Of a stretch of DNA of 64,000 nt, positions 48,001 through 61,300 are shown one piece after another. A model generated the notes under the pieces. It did not search any database. It saw only the letters and a program-made list of their open reading frames with translations, and was not told the origin of the DNA. Source of the stretch: Andrena cerasifolii (Eukaryota > Arthropoda > Insecta > Hymenoptera > Andrenidae); assembly GCF_050908995.1 (NCBI RefSeq), contig NC_135122.1:18702501-18766500 (forward strand). Direction: 5' to 3'. A program made the position numbers and the translations under genes. Numbering within the stretch: the stretch's first letter is position 1; each line of letters begins with the position of its first letter.

Positions 48001-50280
48001 ATTGAGAAACCGATATTGAAACAGCGATATTGAAAAACTGATATTGAAACCGATATTAGAACCGATATTGAAAAACCGATAATGAAAAACCGATATTGAA
48101 AAACCGATATTGAAAAACCGATATTGAAACCGATATTAGAACCGATATTGAAAAACCGATAATGAAAAACCGATATTGAAAAACCGATTTTGAAAAACCA
48201 ATATTGAAAAACCGATATTGAAAAACCGATATTGAAACAGCGATATTGAAAAACCGATATTGAAACCGATATTAGAACCGATATTGAAAAACCGATAATG
48301 AAAAACCGATATTGAAAAACCGATATTGAAAAACCGATATTGAAAAACCGATATTGAAACCGATATTAGAACCGATATTGAAAAACCGATAATGATAAAC
48401 CGATATTGAAAAACCGATATTGAAAAACCAATATTGAAAAACCGATATTGAAAAACCGATATTGAAAAACCAATATTGAAAAACCGGTATTGAAAAACTG
48501 ATATTGAAAAACGGATAATGAAAAACCGATATTGAAAAACCGATATTGAAAAACCAATATTGAAAAACCGATATTGAAAAACCGATATCGAAAAACCAAT
48601 ATTGAAAAACCGATATTGAAAAACTGATATCGAAAAACTGATATTGCAAAACCGATATCGAAAAACCGATATTGAAACCGATATTAGAACCGATATTGAC
48701 AAGCCGATATTGAAAAACCGATATTGAAAAACCAATATTGAAAAACCGATATTGATAAACTGATATTGAAAAACTGATATTTGATAACCGATACTGAAAA
48801 ACCGATATTGAAACCGATATTAGAACCGATATTGAAAAACCGATATTGAAAAACCGATATTGAAAAACCGATATTGAAAAACCAATATTGAGAAACCGAT
48901 ATTGAAAAACTGATATCGAAAAACGGATATTGCAAAACCGATATTGAAAAACCGATATTGAAAAACCGATATTGAAAAACCGATATTGAAAAACCGATAT
49001 TGAAACAGCGATATTGAAAACTGATATCGAAAAACTGATATTGCAAAACCGATATTGAAAAACTGATAATGAAACCGATATTAGAACCGATATTGAAAAA
49101 CCGATATTGAAAAACCGATATTGAAAAACCGATATTGAAAAACTGATATCGAAAAACTGATATTGCAAAACCGATATTGAAAAACTGATATTTGATAACC
49201 GATACTGAAAAACCGATATTGAAACCGCTATTAGAACCGCTATTGAAAATTCGATATTGAAAAACCGATATTGAAACAGCGATATTGAAAAACCGATATT
49301 GAAAAACGGATATTGCAAAACCGATATTGAAAACCCGATTTTGAAACCGATATTAGAACCGATATTGAAAAGCCGATATTGAAAAACCGATATTGAAAAA
49401 CCGATATTGAAAAACCAATATTGAAAAACCGATATTGAAACAGCGATATTGAAAAACCGATATTGAAAAACTGACATCGAAAAACTGATATTGCAAAACC
49501 GATATTGAAAAACTGATATTGAAACAGCGATATTGAAAAACCGATATTGAAACCGATATTAGAACCGATATTGAAAAACCGATAATGAAAAACCGATATT
49601 GAAAAACCGATATTGAAAAACCGATATTGAAAAACCGATATTGAAACCGATATTAGAACCGATATTGAAAAACCGATAATGATAATCCGATATTGAAAAA
49701 CCGATATTGAAAAACCAATATTGAAAAGCCGATATTGAAAAACCGATATTGAAAAACCAATATTGAAAAACCGGTATTGAAAAACTGATATCGAAAAACT
49801 GATATTGCAAAACCGATAGTGAAAAACCGATATTGAAAAACCGATATTGAAAAACCGATATTGAAAAACTGATATCGAAAAACTGATATTGCAAAACCGA
49901 TATTGAAAAACTGATATCGAAAAACTGATATTGCAAAACCGATATTGAAAAACCGATATTGAAAAACCGATATTGAAAAACCGATATTGAAAAACTGATA
50001 TCGAAAAACTGATATTGCAAAACCGATATTGAAACCGATATTAGAACCGATATTGAAAATTCGATATTGAAAAACCGATATTGAAAAACCGATATCGAAA
50101 AACTGATATTGCAAAACCGATATCGAAAAACCGATATTGAAACCGATATTAGAACCGATATTGACAAGCCGATATTGAAAAACCGATATTGAAAAACCAA
50201 TATTGAAAAACCGATATTGATAAACTGATATTGAAAAACTGATATTTGATAACCGATACTGAAAAACCGATATTGAAACC

Positions 50281-52300
50281 GATATTAGAACCGATATTGC
50301 AAAACCGATATTGAGAAACCGATATTGAAACAGCGATATTGAAAAACTGATATTGAAACCGATATTAGAACCGATATTGAAAAACCGATAATGAAAAACC
50401 GATATTGAAAAACCGATATTGAAAAACCGATATTGAAACCGATATTAGAACCGATATTGAAAAACCGATAATGAAAAACCGATATTGAAAAACCGATTTT
50501 GAAAAACCAATATTGAAAAACCGATATTGAAAAACCGATATTGAAACAGCGATATTGAAAAACCGATATTGAAACCGATATTAGAACCGATATTGAAAAA
50601 CCGATAATGAAAAACCGATATTGAAAAACCGATATTGAAAAACCGATATTGAAACCGATATTAGAACCGATATTGAAAAACCGATAATGATAAACCGATA
50701 TTGAAAAACCGATATTGAAAAACCAATATTGAAAAACCGATATTGAAAAACCGATATTGAAAAACCAATATTGAAAAACCGGTATTGAAAAACTGATATC
50801 GAAAAACTGATATTGCAAAACCGATATTGAAAAACCGATATTGAAAAACCGATATTGAAAAACCGATATTGAAAAACTGATATCGAAAAACTGATATTGC
50901 AAAACCGATATTGAAACCGATATTAGAACCGATATTGAAAATTCGATATTGAAAAACCGATATTGAAAAACCGATATCGAAAAACTGATATTGCAAAACC
51001 GATATTGAAAACCCGATTTTGAAACCGATATTGAAAAACCGATATTGAGAAACCGATATTGAAAAACCGATATTGAAAAACCAATATTGAAAAACCGATA
51101 TTGAAAAACTGATATCGAAAAACTGATATTGCAAAACCGATATTGAAAAACCGATATTGAAAAACCGATATTGAAAAACCAATATTGAAAAACCGATATT
51201 GAAAAACTGAAATCGAAAAACTGATATTGCAGACCCGATATCGAAAAACCGATATTGAAACCGATATTAGAACCGATTATGGAAAAGCCGATATTGAAAA
51301 ACCGATATTGAAAAACCAATATTGAAAAACCGATATTGATAAACTGATATTGAAAAACCAATATTGAAAAACCGATATTGAAAAACTGATATCGAAAAAC
51401 TGATATTGCAAAACCGATATTGAAAAACCGATATTGAAACAGCGATATTGAAAAACCGATATTGAAACCGATATTAGAACCGATATTGAAAAACCGATAA
51501 TGAAAAACCGATATTGAAAAACCGATATTGAAAAACCGATATTGAAACCGATATTAGAACCGATATTGAAAAACCGATAATGAAAAACCGATATTGAAAA
51601 ACCGATATTGAAAAACCAATATTGAAAAACCGATATTGAAAAACCGATATTGAAACAGCGATATTGAAAAACCGATATTGAAACCGATATTAGAACCGAT
51701 ATTGAAAAACCGATAATGAAAAACCGATATTGAAAAACCGATATTGAAAAACCAATATTGAAAAACCGATATTGAAAAACCGATATCGAAAAACCAATAT
51801 TGAAAAACCGATATTGAAAAACCGATATTGAAAAACTGATATCGAAAAACTGATATTGCAAAACCGATATTGAAAAACTGATATTTGATAACCGATACTG
51901 AAAAACCGATATTGAAACCGCTATTAGAACCGCTATTGAAAATTCGATATTGAAAAACCGATATTGAAACAGCGATATTGAAAAACCGATATCGAAAAAC
52001 TGATATTGCAAAACCGATATTGAAAACCCGATTTTGAAACCGATATTAGAACCGATATTGAAAAGTCGATATTGAAAAACCGATATTGAAAAACCGATAT
52101 TGAAAAACCAATATTGAAAAACCGATATTGAAAAACTGATATTGCAAAAGCGATATCGAAAAACCGATATTGAAACCGATATTAGAACCGATATTGACAA
52201 GCCGATATTGAAAAACCGATATTGAAAAACCAATATTGAAAAACCGATATTGATAAACTGATATTGAAAAACTGATATTTGATAACCGATACTGAAAAAC
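50281..52300. repeat. Right-arm higher-order block, first copy (about 2 kb)
   Basis: The order of units from the GATATTGCAAAACCGATATTGAG signature at 50293 is repeated from 52326. The offset is 2033 bp at first and 1921 bp after an internal loss of 112 bp (8 units of 14 bp) in the second copy. A rare ACCGATTATGG unit (about 51276 and 53197) confirms collinearity. Confidence 0.7.
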
Positions 52301-54899
52301 CGATATTGAAACCGATATTAGAACCGATATTGCAAAACCGATATTGAGAAACCGATATTGAAACAGCGATATTGAAAAACTGATATTGAAACCGATATTA
52401 GAACCGATATTGAAAAACCGATAATGAAAAACCGATATTGAAAAACCGATATTGAAAAACCGATATTGAAACCGATATTAGAACCGATATTGAAAAACCG
52501 ATAATGAAAAACCGATATTGAAAAACCGATTTTGAAAAACCAATATTGAAAAACCGATATTGAAAAACCGATATTGAAACAGCGATATTGAAAAACCGAT
52601 ATTGAAACCGATATTAGAACCGATATTGAAAAACCGATAATGAAAAACCGATATTGAAAAACCGATATTGAAAAACCGATATTGAAACCGATATTAGAAC
52701 CGATATTGAAAAACCGATAATGATAAACCGATATTGAAAAACCGATATTGAAAAACCAATATTGAAAAACCGATATTGAAAAACCGATATTGAAAAACTG
52801 ATATCGAAAAACTGATATTGCAAAACCGATATTGAAACCGATATTAGAACCGATATTGAAAATTCGATATTGAAAAACCGATATTGAAAAACCGATATCG
52901 AAAAACTGATATTGCAAAACCGATATTGAAAACCCGATTTTGAAACCGATATTGAAAAACCGATATTGAGAAACCGATATTGAAAAACCGATATTGAAAA
53001 ACCAATATTGAAAAACCGATATTGAAAAACTGATATCGAAAAACTGATATTGCAAAACCGATATTGAAAAACCGATATTGAAAAACCGATATTGAAAAAC
53101 CAATATTGAAAAACCGATATTGAAAAACTGAAATCGAAAAACTGATATTGCAGACCCGATATCGAAAAACCGATATTGAAACCGATATTAGAACCGATTA
53201 TGGAAAAGCCGATATTGAAAAACCGATATTGAAAAACCAATATTGAAAAACCGATATTGATAAACTGATATTGAAAAACCAATATTGAAAAACCGATATT
53301 GAAAAACTGATATCGAAAAACTGATATTGCAAAACCGATATTGAAAAACCGATATTGAAACAGCGATATTGAAAAACCGATATTGAAACCGATATTAGAA
53401 CCGATATTGAAAAACCGATAATGAAAAACCGATATTGAAAAACCGATATTGAAAAACCGATATTGAAACCGATATTAGAACCGATATTGAAAAACCGATA
53501 ATGAAAAACCGATATTGAAAAACCGATATTGAAAAACCAATATTGAAAAACCGATATTGAAAAACCGATATTGAAACAGCGATATTGAAAAACCGATATT
53601 GAAACCGATATTAGAACCGATATTGAAAAACCGATAATGAAAAACCGATATTGAAAAACCGATATTGAAAAACCAATATTGAAAAACCGATATTGAAAAA
53701 CCGATATCGAAAAACCAATATTGAAAAACCGATATTGAAAAACCGATATTGAAAAACTGATATCGAAAAACTGATATTGCAAAACCGATATTGAAAAACT
53801 GATATTTGATAACCGATACTGAAAAACCGATATTGAAACCGCTATTAGAACCGCTATTGAAAATTCGATATTGAAAAACCGATATTGAAACAGCGATATT
53901 GAAAAACCGATATCGAAAAACTGATATTGCAAAACCGATATTGAAAACCCGATTTTGAAACCGATATTAGAACCGATATTGAAAAGTCGATATTGAAAAA
54001 CCGATATTGAAAAACCGATATTGAAAAACCAATATTGAAAAACCGATATTGAAAAACTGATATTGCAAAAGCGATATTGAAAAACCGATATTGAAAAACC
54101 GATATTGAAACAGCGATATTGAAAAACCGATATTGAAACCGATATTAGAACCGATATTGAAAAACGGATAATGAAAAACCGATATTGAAAAACCGATATT
54201 GAAAAACCAATATTGAAAAACCGATATTGAAAAACCGATATCGAAAAACCAATATTGAAAAACCGATATTGAAAAACTGATATCGAAAAACTGATATTGC
54301 AAAACCGATATCGAAAAACCGATATTGAAACCGATATTAGAACCGATATTGACAAGCCGATATTGAAAAACCGATATTGAAAAACCAATATTGAAAAACC
54401 GATATTGATAAACTGATATTGAAAAACTGATATTTGATAACCGATACTGAAAAACCGATATTGAAACCGATATTAGAACCGATATTGAAAAACCGATATT
54501 GAAAAACCGATATTGAAAAACCGATATTGAAAAACCAATATTGAGAAACCGATATTGAAAAACTGATATCGAAAAATGGATATTGCAAAACCGATATTGA
54601 AAAACCGATATTGAAAAACCGATATTGAAAAACCGATATTGAAACAGCGATATTGAAAACTGATATCGAAAAACTGATATTGCAAAACCGATATTGAAAA
54701 ACTGATATCGAAACCGATATTAGAACCGATATTGAAAAACCGATATTGAAAAACCGATATTGAAAAACTGATATCGAAAAACTGATATTGCAAAACCGAT
54801 ATTGAAAAACTGATATTTGATAACCGATACTGAAAAACCGATATTGAAACCGCTATTAGAACCGCTATTGAAAATTCGATATTGAAAAACCGATATTGA

Positions 54900-56760
54900 A
54901 ACAGCGATATTGAAAAACCGATATCGAAAAACGGATATTGCAAAACCGATATTGAAAACCCGATTTTGAAACCGATATTAGAACCGATATGGAAAAGCCG
55001 ATATTGAAAAACCGATATTGAAAAACCAATATTGAAAAACCGATATTGATAAACTGATATTGAAAAACCAATATTGAAAAACCGATATTGAAAAACCGAT
55101 ATTGAAACAGCGATATTGAAAAACCGATATTGAAACCGATATTAGAACCGATATTGAAAAACGGATAATGAAAAACCGATATTGAAAAACCGATATTGAA
55201 AAACCAATATTGAAAAGCCGATATTGAAAAACCGATATTGAAAAACCGATATTGAAAAACCAATATTGAAAAACCGATATTGAAAAACTGATATTGCAAA
55301 AGCGATATTGAAAAACCGATATTGAAAAACCGATATTGAAACAGCGATATTGAAAAACCGATATTGAAAAACTGATATCGAAAAACTGATATTGCAAAAC
55401 CGATATTGAAAAACTGATATTTGATAACCGATACTGAAAAACCGATATTGAAACCGCTATTAGAACCGCTATTGAAAATTCGATATTGAAAAACCGATAT
55501 TGAAACAGCGATATTGAAAAACCGATATCGAAAAACTGATATTGCAAAACCGATATTGAAAACCCGATTTTGTAACCGATATTAGAACCGATATTGAAAA
55601 GTCGATATTGAAAAACCGATATTGAAAAACCGACATTGAAAAACCAATATTGAAAAACCGATATTGAAAAACTGATATTGCAAAAGCGATATTGAAAAAC
55701 CGATATTGAAAAACCGATATTGAAACAGCGATATTGAAAAACCGATATTGAAACCGATATTAGAACCGATATTGAAAAACGGATAATGAAAAACCGATAT
55801 TGAAAAACCGATATTGAAAAACCAATATTGAAAAACCGATATTGAAAAACCGATATCGAAAAACCAATATTGAAAAACCGATATTGAAAAACTGATATCG
55901 AAAAACTGATATTGCAAAACCGATATTGAGAAACCGATATTGAAAAACCGATATTGAAAAACCGATATTGAAAAACTGATATCGAAAAACTGATATTGCA
56001 AAACCGATATTGAAACCGATATTAGAACCGATATTGAAATTTCGATATTGAAAAACCGATATTGAAACAGCGATATTGAAAAACCGATATCGAAAAACTG
56101 ATATTGCAAAACCGATATTGAAAACCCGATTTTGAAACCGATATTGAAAAACCGATATTGAAAAACCGATATTGAAACCGATATTAGAACCGATATTGAA
56201 AAAACGATAATGAAAAACCGATATTGAAAAACCGATATTGAAAAACCGATATTGAAAAACTGATATCGAAAAACTGATATTGCAGAACCGATATCGAAAA
56301 ACCGATATTGAAACCGATATTAGAACCGATATGGAAAAGCCGATATTGAAAAACCGATATTGAAAAACCAATATTGAAAAACCGATATTGATAAACTGAT
56401 ATTGAAAAACCAATATTGAAAAACCGATATTGAAAAACTGATATCGAAAAACTGATATTGCAAAACCGATATTGAGAAACCGATATTGAAACAGCGATAT
56501 TGAAAAACCGATATTGAAACCGATATTAGAACCGATATTGAAAAACCGATAATGAAAAACCGATATTGAAAAACCGATATTGAAAAACCGATATTGAAAC
56601 CGATATTAGAACCGATATTGAAAAACCGATAATGAAAAACCGATTTTGAAAAACCGATTTTGAAAAACCAATATTGAAAAACCGATATTGAAAAACCGAT
56701 ATTGAAACAGCGATATTGAAAAACCGATATTGAAAAACCGATATTGAAACAGCGATATTG
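54900..56760. repeat. Right-arm block duplicated at 56950-58810 (offset 2050)
   Basis: Collinear with 56950-58810 at 2050 bp. Shared rare units include CGACATTG (55632 and 57682), GAAATTTCGATATTG (about 56036 and 58086) and AAAACGATAATG (about 56202 and 58252). Part of the block also matches about 46.7-48.2 kb at an offset of 8470 bp. The ends are approximate. Confidence 0.7.
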
Positions 56761-58740
56761 AAAAACCGATATTGAAACCGATATTAGAACCGATATTGAA
56801 AAACGGATAATGAAAAACCGATATTGAAAAACCGATATTGAAAAACCAATATTGAAAAGCCGATATTGAAAAACCGATATTGAAAAACCGATATTGAAAC
56901 CGCTATTAGAACCGCTATTGAAAATTCGATATTGAAAAACCGATATTGAAACAGCGATATTGAAAAACCGATATCGAAAAACGGATATTGCAAAACCGAT
57001 ATTGAAAACCCGATTTTGAAACCGATATTAGAACCGATATGGAAAAGCCGATATTGAAAAACCGATATTGAAAAACCAATATTGAAAAACCGATATTGAT
57101 AAACTGATATTGAAAAACCAATATTGAAAAACCGATATTGAAAAACCGATATTGAAACAGCGATATTGAAAAACCGATATTGAAACCGATATTAGAACCG
57201 ATATTGAAAAACGGATAATGAAAAACCGATATTGAAAAACCGATATTGAAAAACCAATATTGAAAAGCCGATATTGAAAAACCGATATTGAAAAACCGAT
57301 ATTGAAAAACCAATATTGAAAAACCGATATTGAAAAACTGATATTGCAAAAGCGATATTGAAAAACCGATATTGAAAAACCGATATTGAAACAGCGATAT
57401 TGAAAAACCGATATTGAAAAACTGATATCGAAAAACTGATATTGCAAAACCGATATTGAAAAACTGATATTTGATAACCGATACTGAAAAACCGATATTG
57501 AAACCGCTATTAGAACCGCTATTGAAAATTCGATATTGAAAAACCGATATTGAAACAGCGATATTGAAAAACCGATATCGAAAAACTGATATTGCAAAAC
57601 CGATATTGAAAACCCGATTTTGTAACCGATTTTGTAACCGATATTGAAAAGTCGATATTGAAAAACCGATATTGAAAAACCGACATTGAAAAACCAATAT
57701 TGAAAAACCGATATTGAAAAACTGATATTGCAAAAGCGATATTGAAAAACCGATATTGAAAAACCGATATTGAAACAGCGATATTGAAAAACCGATATTG
57801 AAACCGATATTAGAACCGATATTGAAAAACGGATAAGGAAAAACCGATATTGAAAAACCGATATTGAAAAACCAATATTGAAAAACCGATATTGAAAAAC
57901 CGATATCGAAAAACCAATATTGAAAAACCGATATTGAAAAACTGATATCGAAAAACTGATATTGCAAAACCGATATTGAGAAACCGATATTGAAAAACCG
58001 ATATTGAAAAACCGATATTGAAAAACTGATATCGAAAAACTGATATTGCAAAACCGATATTGAAACCGATATTAGAACCGATATTGAAATTTCGATATTG
58101 AAAAACCGATATTGAAACAGCGATATTGAAAAACCGATATCGAAAAACTGATATTGCAAAACCGATATTGAAAACCCGATTTTGAAACCGATATTGAAAA
58201 ACCGATATTGAAAAACCGATATTGAAACCGATATTAGAACCGATATTGAAAAAACGATAATGAAAAACCGATATTGAAAAACCGATATTGAAAAACCGAT
58301 ATTGAAAAACTGATATCGAAAAACTGATATTGCAGAACCGATATCGAAAAACCGATATTGAAACCGATATTAGAACCGATATGGAAAAGCCGATATTGAA
58401 AAACCGATAATGAAAAACCAATATTGAAAAACCGATATTGATAAACTGATATTGAAAAACCAATATTGAAAAACCGATATTGAAAAACTGATATCGAAAA
58501 ACTGATATTGCAAAACCGATATTGAGAAACCGATATTGAAACAGCGATATTGAAAAACCGATATTGAAACCGATATTAGAACCGATATTGAAAAACCGAT
58601 AATGAAAAACCGATATTGAAAAACCGATATTGAAAAACCGATATTGAAACCGATATTAGAACCGATATCGAAAAACCGATAATGAAAAACCGATATTGAA
58701 AAACCGATTTTGAAAAACCAATATTGAAAAACCGATATTG

Positions 58741-61300
58741 AAAAACCGATATTGAAACAGCGATATTGAAAAACCGATATTGAAACCGATATTAGAACCG
58801 ATATTGAAAAACCGATAATGAAAAACCGATATTGAAAAACCGATATTGAAAAACCGATATTGAAAAACCGATATTGAAACCGATATTAGAACCGATATTG
58901 AAAAACCGATAATGAAAAACCGATATTGAAAAACCGATAATGAAAAACCGATATTGAAAAACCGATATCGAAAAACTGATATCGAAAAACTGATATTGCA
59001 AAACCGATATTGAAAAACCGATATTGAAAAACCGATATTGAAAAACCGATATTGAAAAACTGATATCGAAAAACTGATATTGCAAAACCGATATTGAAAC
59101 CGATATTAGAACCGATATTGAAAATTCGATATTGAAAAACCGATATTGAAACAGCGATATTGAAAAACCGATATCGAAAAACTGATATTGTAAAACCGAT
59201 ATTGAAAACCCGATTTTGAAACCGATATTGAAATACCGATATTGAAAAACCGATATTGAAAAACCGATATTGAAAAACCGATAATGAAAAACCGATATTG
59301 AAAAACCGATATTGTATAACCAATATTGAAAAACCGATATTGAAAAACCGATATTGAAAAACCAATATTGAAAAACCGATATTGAAAAACTGATATCGAA
59401 AAACTGATATTCCAAAACCGATATTGAAACAGCGATATTGAAAAACCGATATTGAAACTGATATTAGAACCGTTATTGAAAAACCGATATTGAAACAGCG
59501 ATATTGAAAAACCGATATTGAAACCGATATTAGAACCGATATTGAAAAACCGATATTGAAAAACCAATGTTGAAAAACCGATATTGAAAAACCGATATTG
59601 AAAAACCGATATTGAAAAACCGATATTGAAAAACCAATATTGAAAAACCGATATTGAAAAACTGATATCGAAAAACTGATATTGGCAAAACCGATATTGA
59701 AAAACCGATATTGAAAAACCGATATTGAAAAACCGATATTGAAAACTGATATCGAAAAACTGATATTGCAGAACCGATATCGAAAAACCGATATTGAAAC
59801 CGATATTAGAACCGATATGGAAAAGCCGATATTGAAAAACCGATATTGAAAAACCAATATTGAAAAACCGATATTGATAAACTGATATTGAAAAACCAAT
59901 ATTGAAAAACCGATATTGAAAAACTGATATCGAAAAACTGATATTGCAAAACCGATATTGAAAAACCGATATTGAAACAGCGAAATTGAAAAACCGATAT
60001 TGAAACCGATATTAGAACCGATATTGAAAAACCGATAATGAAAAACCGATATTGAAACAGCGATATTGAAAAACCGATTTTGAAACCGATATTAGAACCG
60101 ATATTGAAAAACCGATAATGAAAAACCGATATTGAAAAACCGATATTGAAAAACCGATATTGAAACCGATATTAGAACCGATATTGAAAAACCGATAATG
60201 AAAAACCGATATTGAAAAACCGATTTTGAAAAACCAATATTGAAAAACCGATATTGAAAAACCGATATTGAAACAGCGATATTGAAAAACCGATATTGAA
60301 ACCGATATTAGAACCGATATTGAAAAACCGATAATGAAAAACCGATATTGAAAAACCGATATTGAAAAACCGATATTGAAAAACCGATATTGAAACCGAT
60401 ATTAGAACCGATATTGAAAAACCGATAATGAAAAACCGATATTGAAAAACCGATAATGAAAAACCGATATTGAAAAACCGATATCGAAAAACTGATATCG
60501 AAAAACTGATATTGCAAAACCGATATTGAAAAACCGATATTGAAAAACCGATATTGAAAAACCGATATTGAAAAACTGATATCGAAAAACTGATATTGCA
60601 AAACCGATATTGAAACCGATATTAGAACCGATATTGAAAATTCGATATTGAAAAACCGATATTGAAACAGCGATATTGAAAAACCGATATCGAAAAACTG
60701 ATATTGTAAAACCGATATTGAAAACCCGATTTTGAAACCGATATTGAAATACCGATATTGAAAAACCGATATTGAAAAACCGATAATGAAAAACCGATAT
60801 TGAAAAACCGATATTGAATAACCAATATTGAAAAACCGATATTGAAAAACCGATATTGAAAAACCAATATTGAAAAACCGATATTGAAAAACTGATATCG
60901 AAAAACTGATATTCCAAAACCGATATTGAAACTGCGATATTGAAAAACCGATATTGAAACTGATATTAGAACCGTTATTGAAAAACCGATATTGAAACAG
61001 CGATATTGAAAAACCGATATTGAAACCGATATTAGAACCGATATTGAAAAACCGATATTGAAAAACCAATGTTGAAAAACCGATATTGAAAAACCGATAT
61101 TGAAAAACCGATATTGAAAAACCGATATTGAAAAACCAATATTGAAAAACCGATATTGAAAAACTGATATCGAAAAACTGATATTGGCAAAACCGATATT
61201 GAAAAACCGATATTGAAAAACCGATATTGAAAAACCGATATTGAAAACTGATATCGAAAAACTGATATTGCAGAACCGATATCGAAAAACCGATATTGAA
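58741..61300. repeat. Right-arm tandem duplication, offset 1516 bp
   Basis: The satellite from about 58741 recurs from about 60257 with an offset of 1516 bp. Shared rare units include AAATACCG, ACTGATATTCC, CCAATGTTG (59573 and about 61070) and CTGATATTGGCAAAACC. The span given covers both copies and the ends are approximate. Confidence 0.65.
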
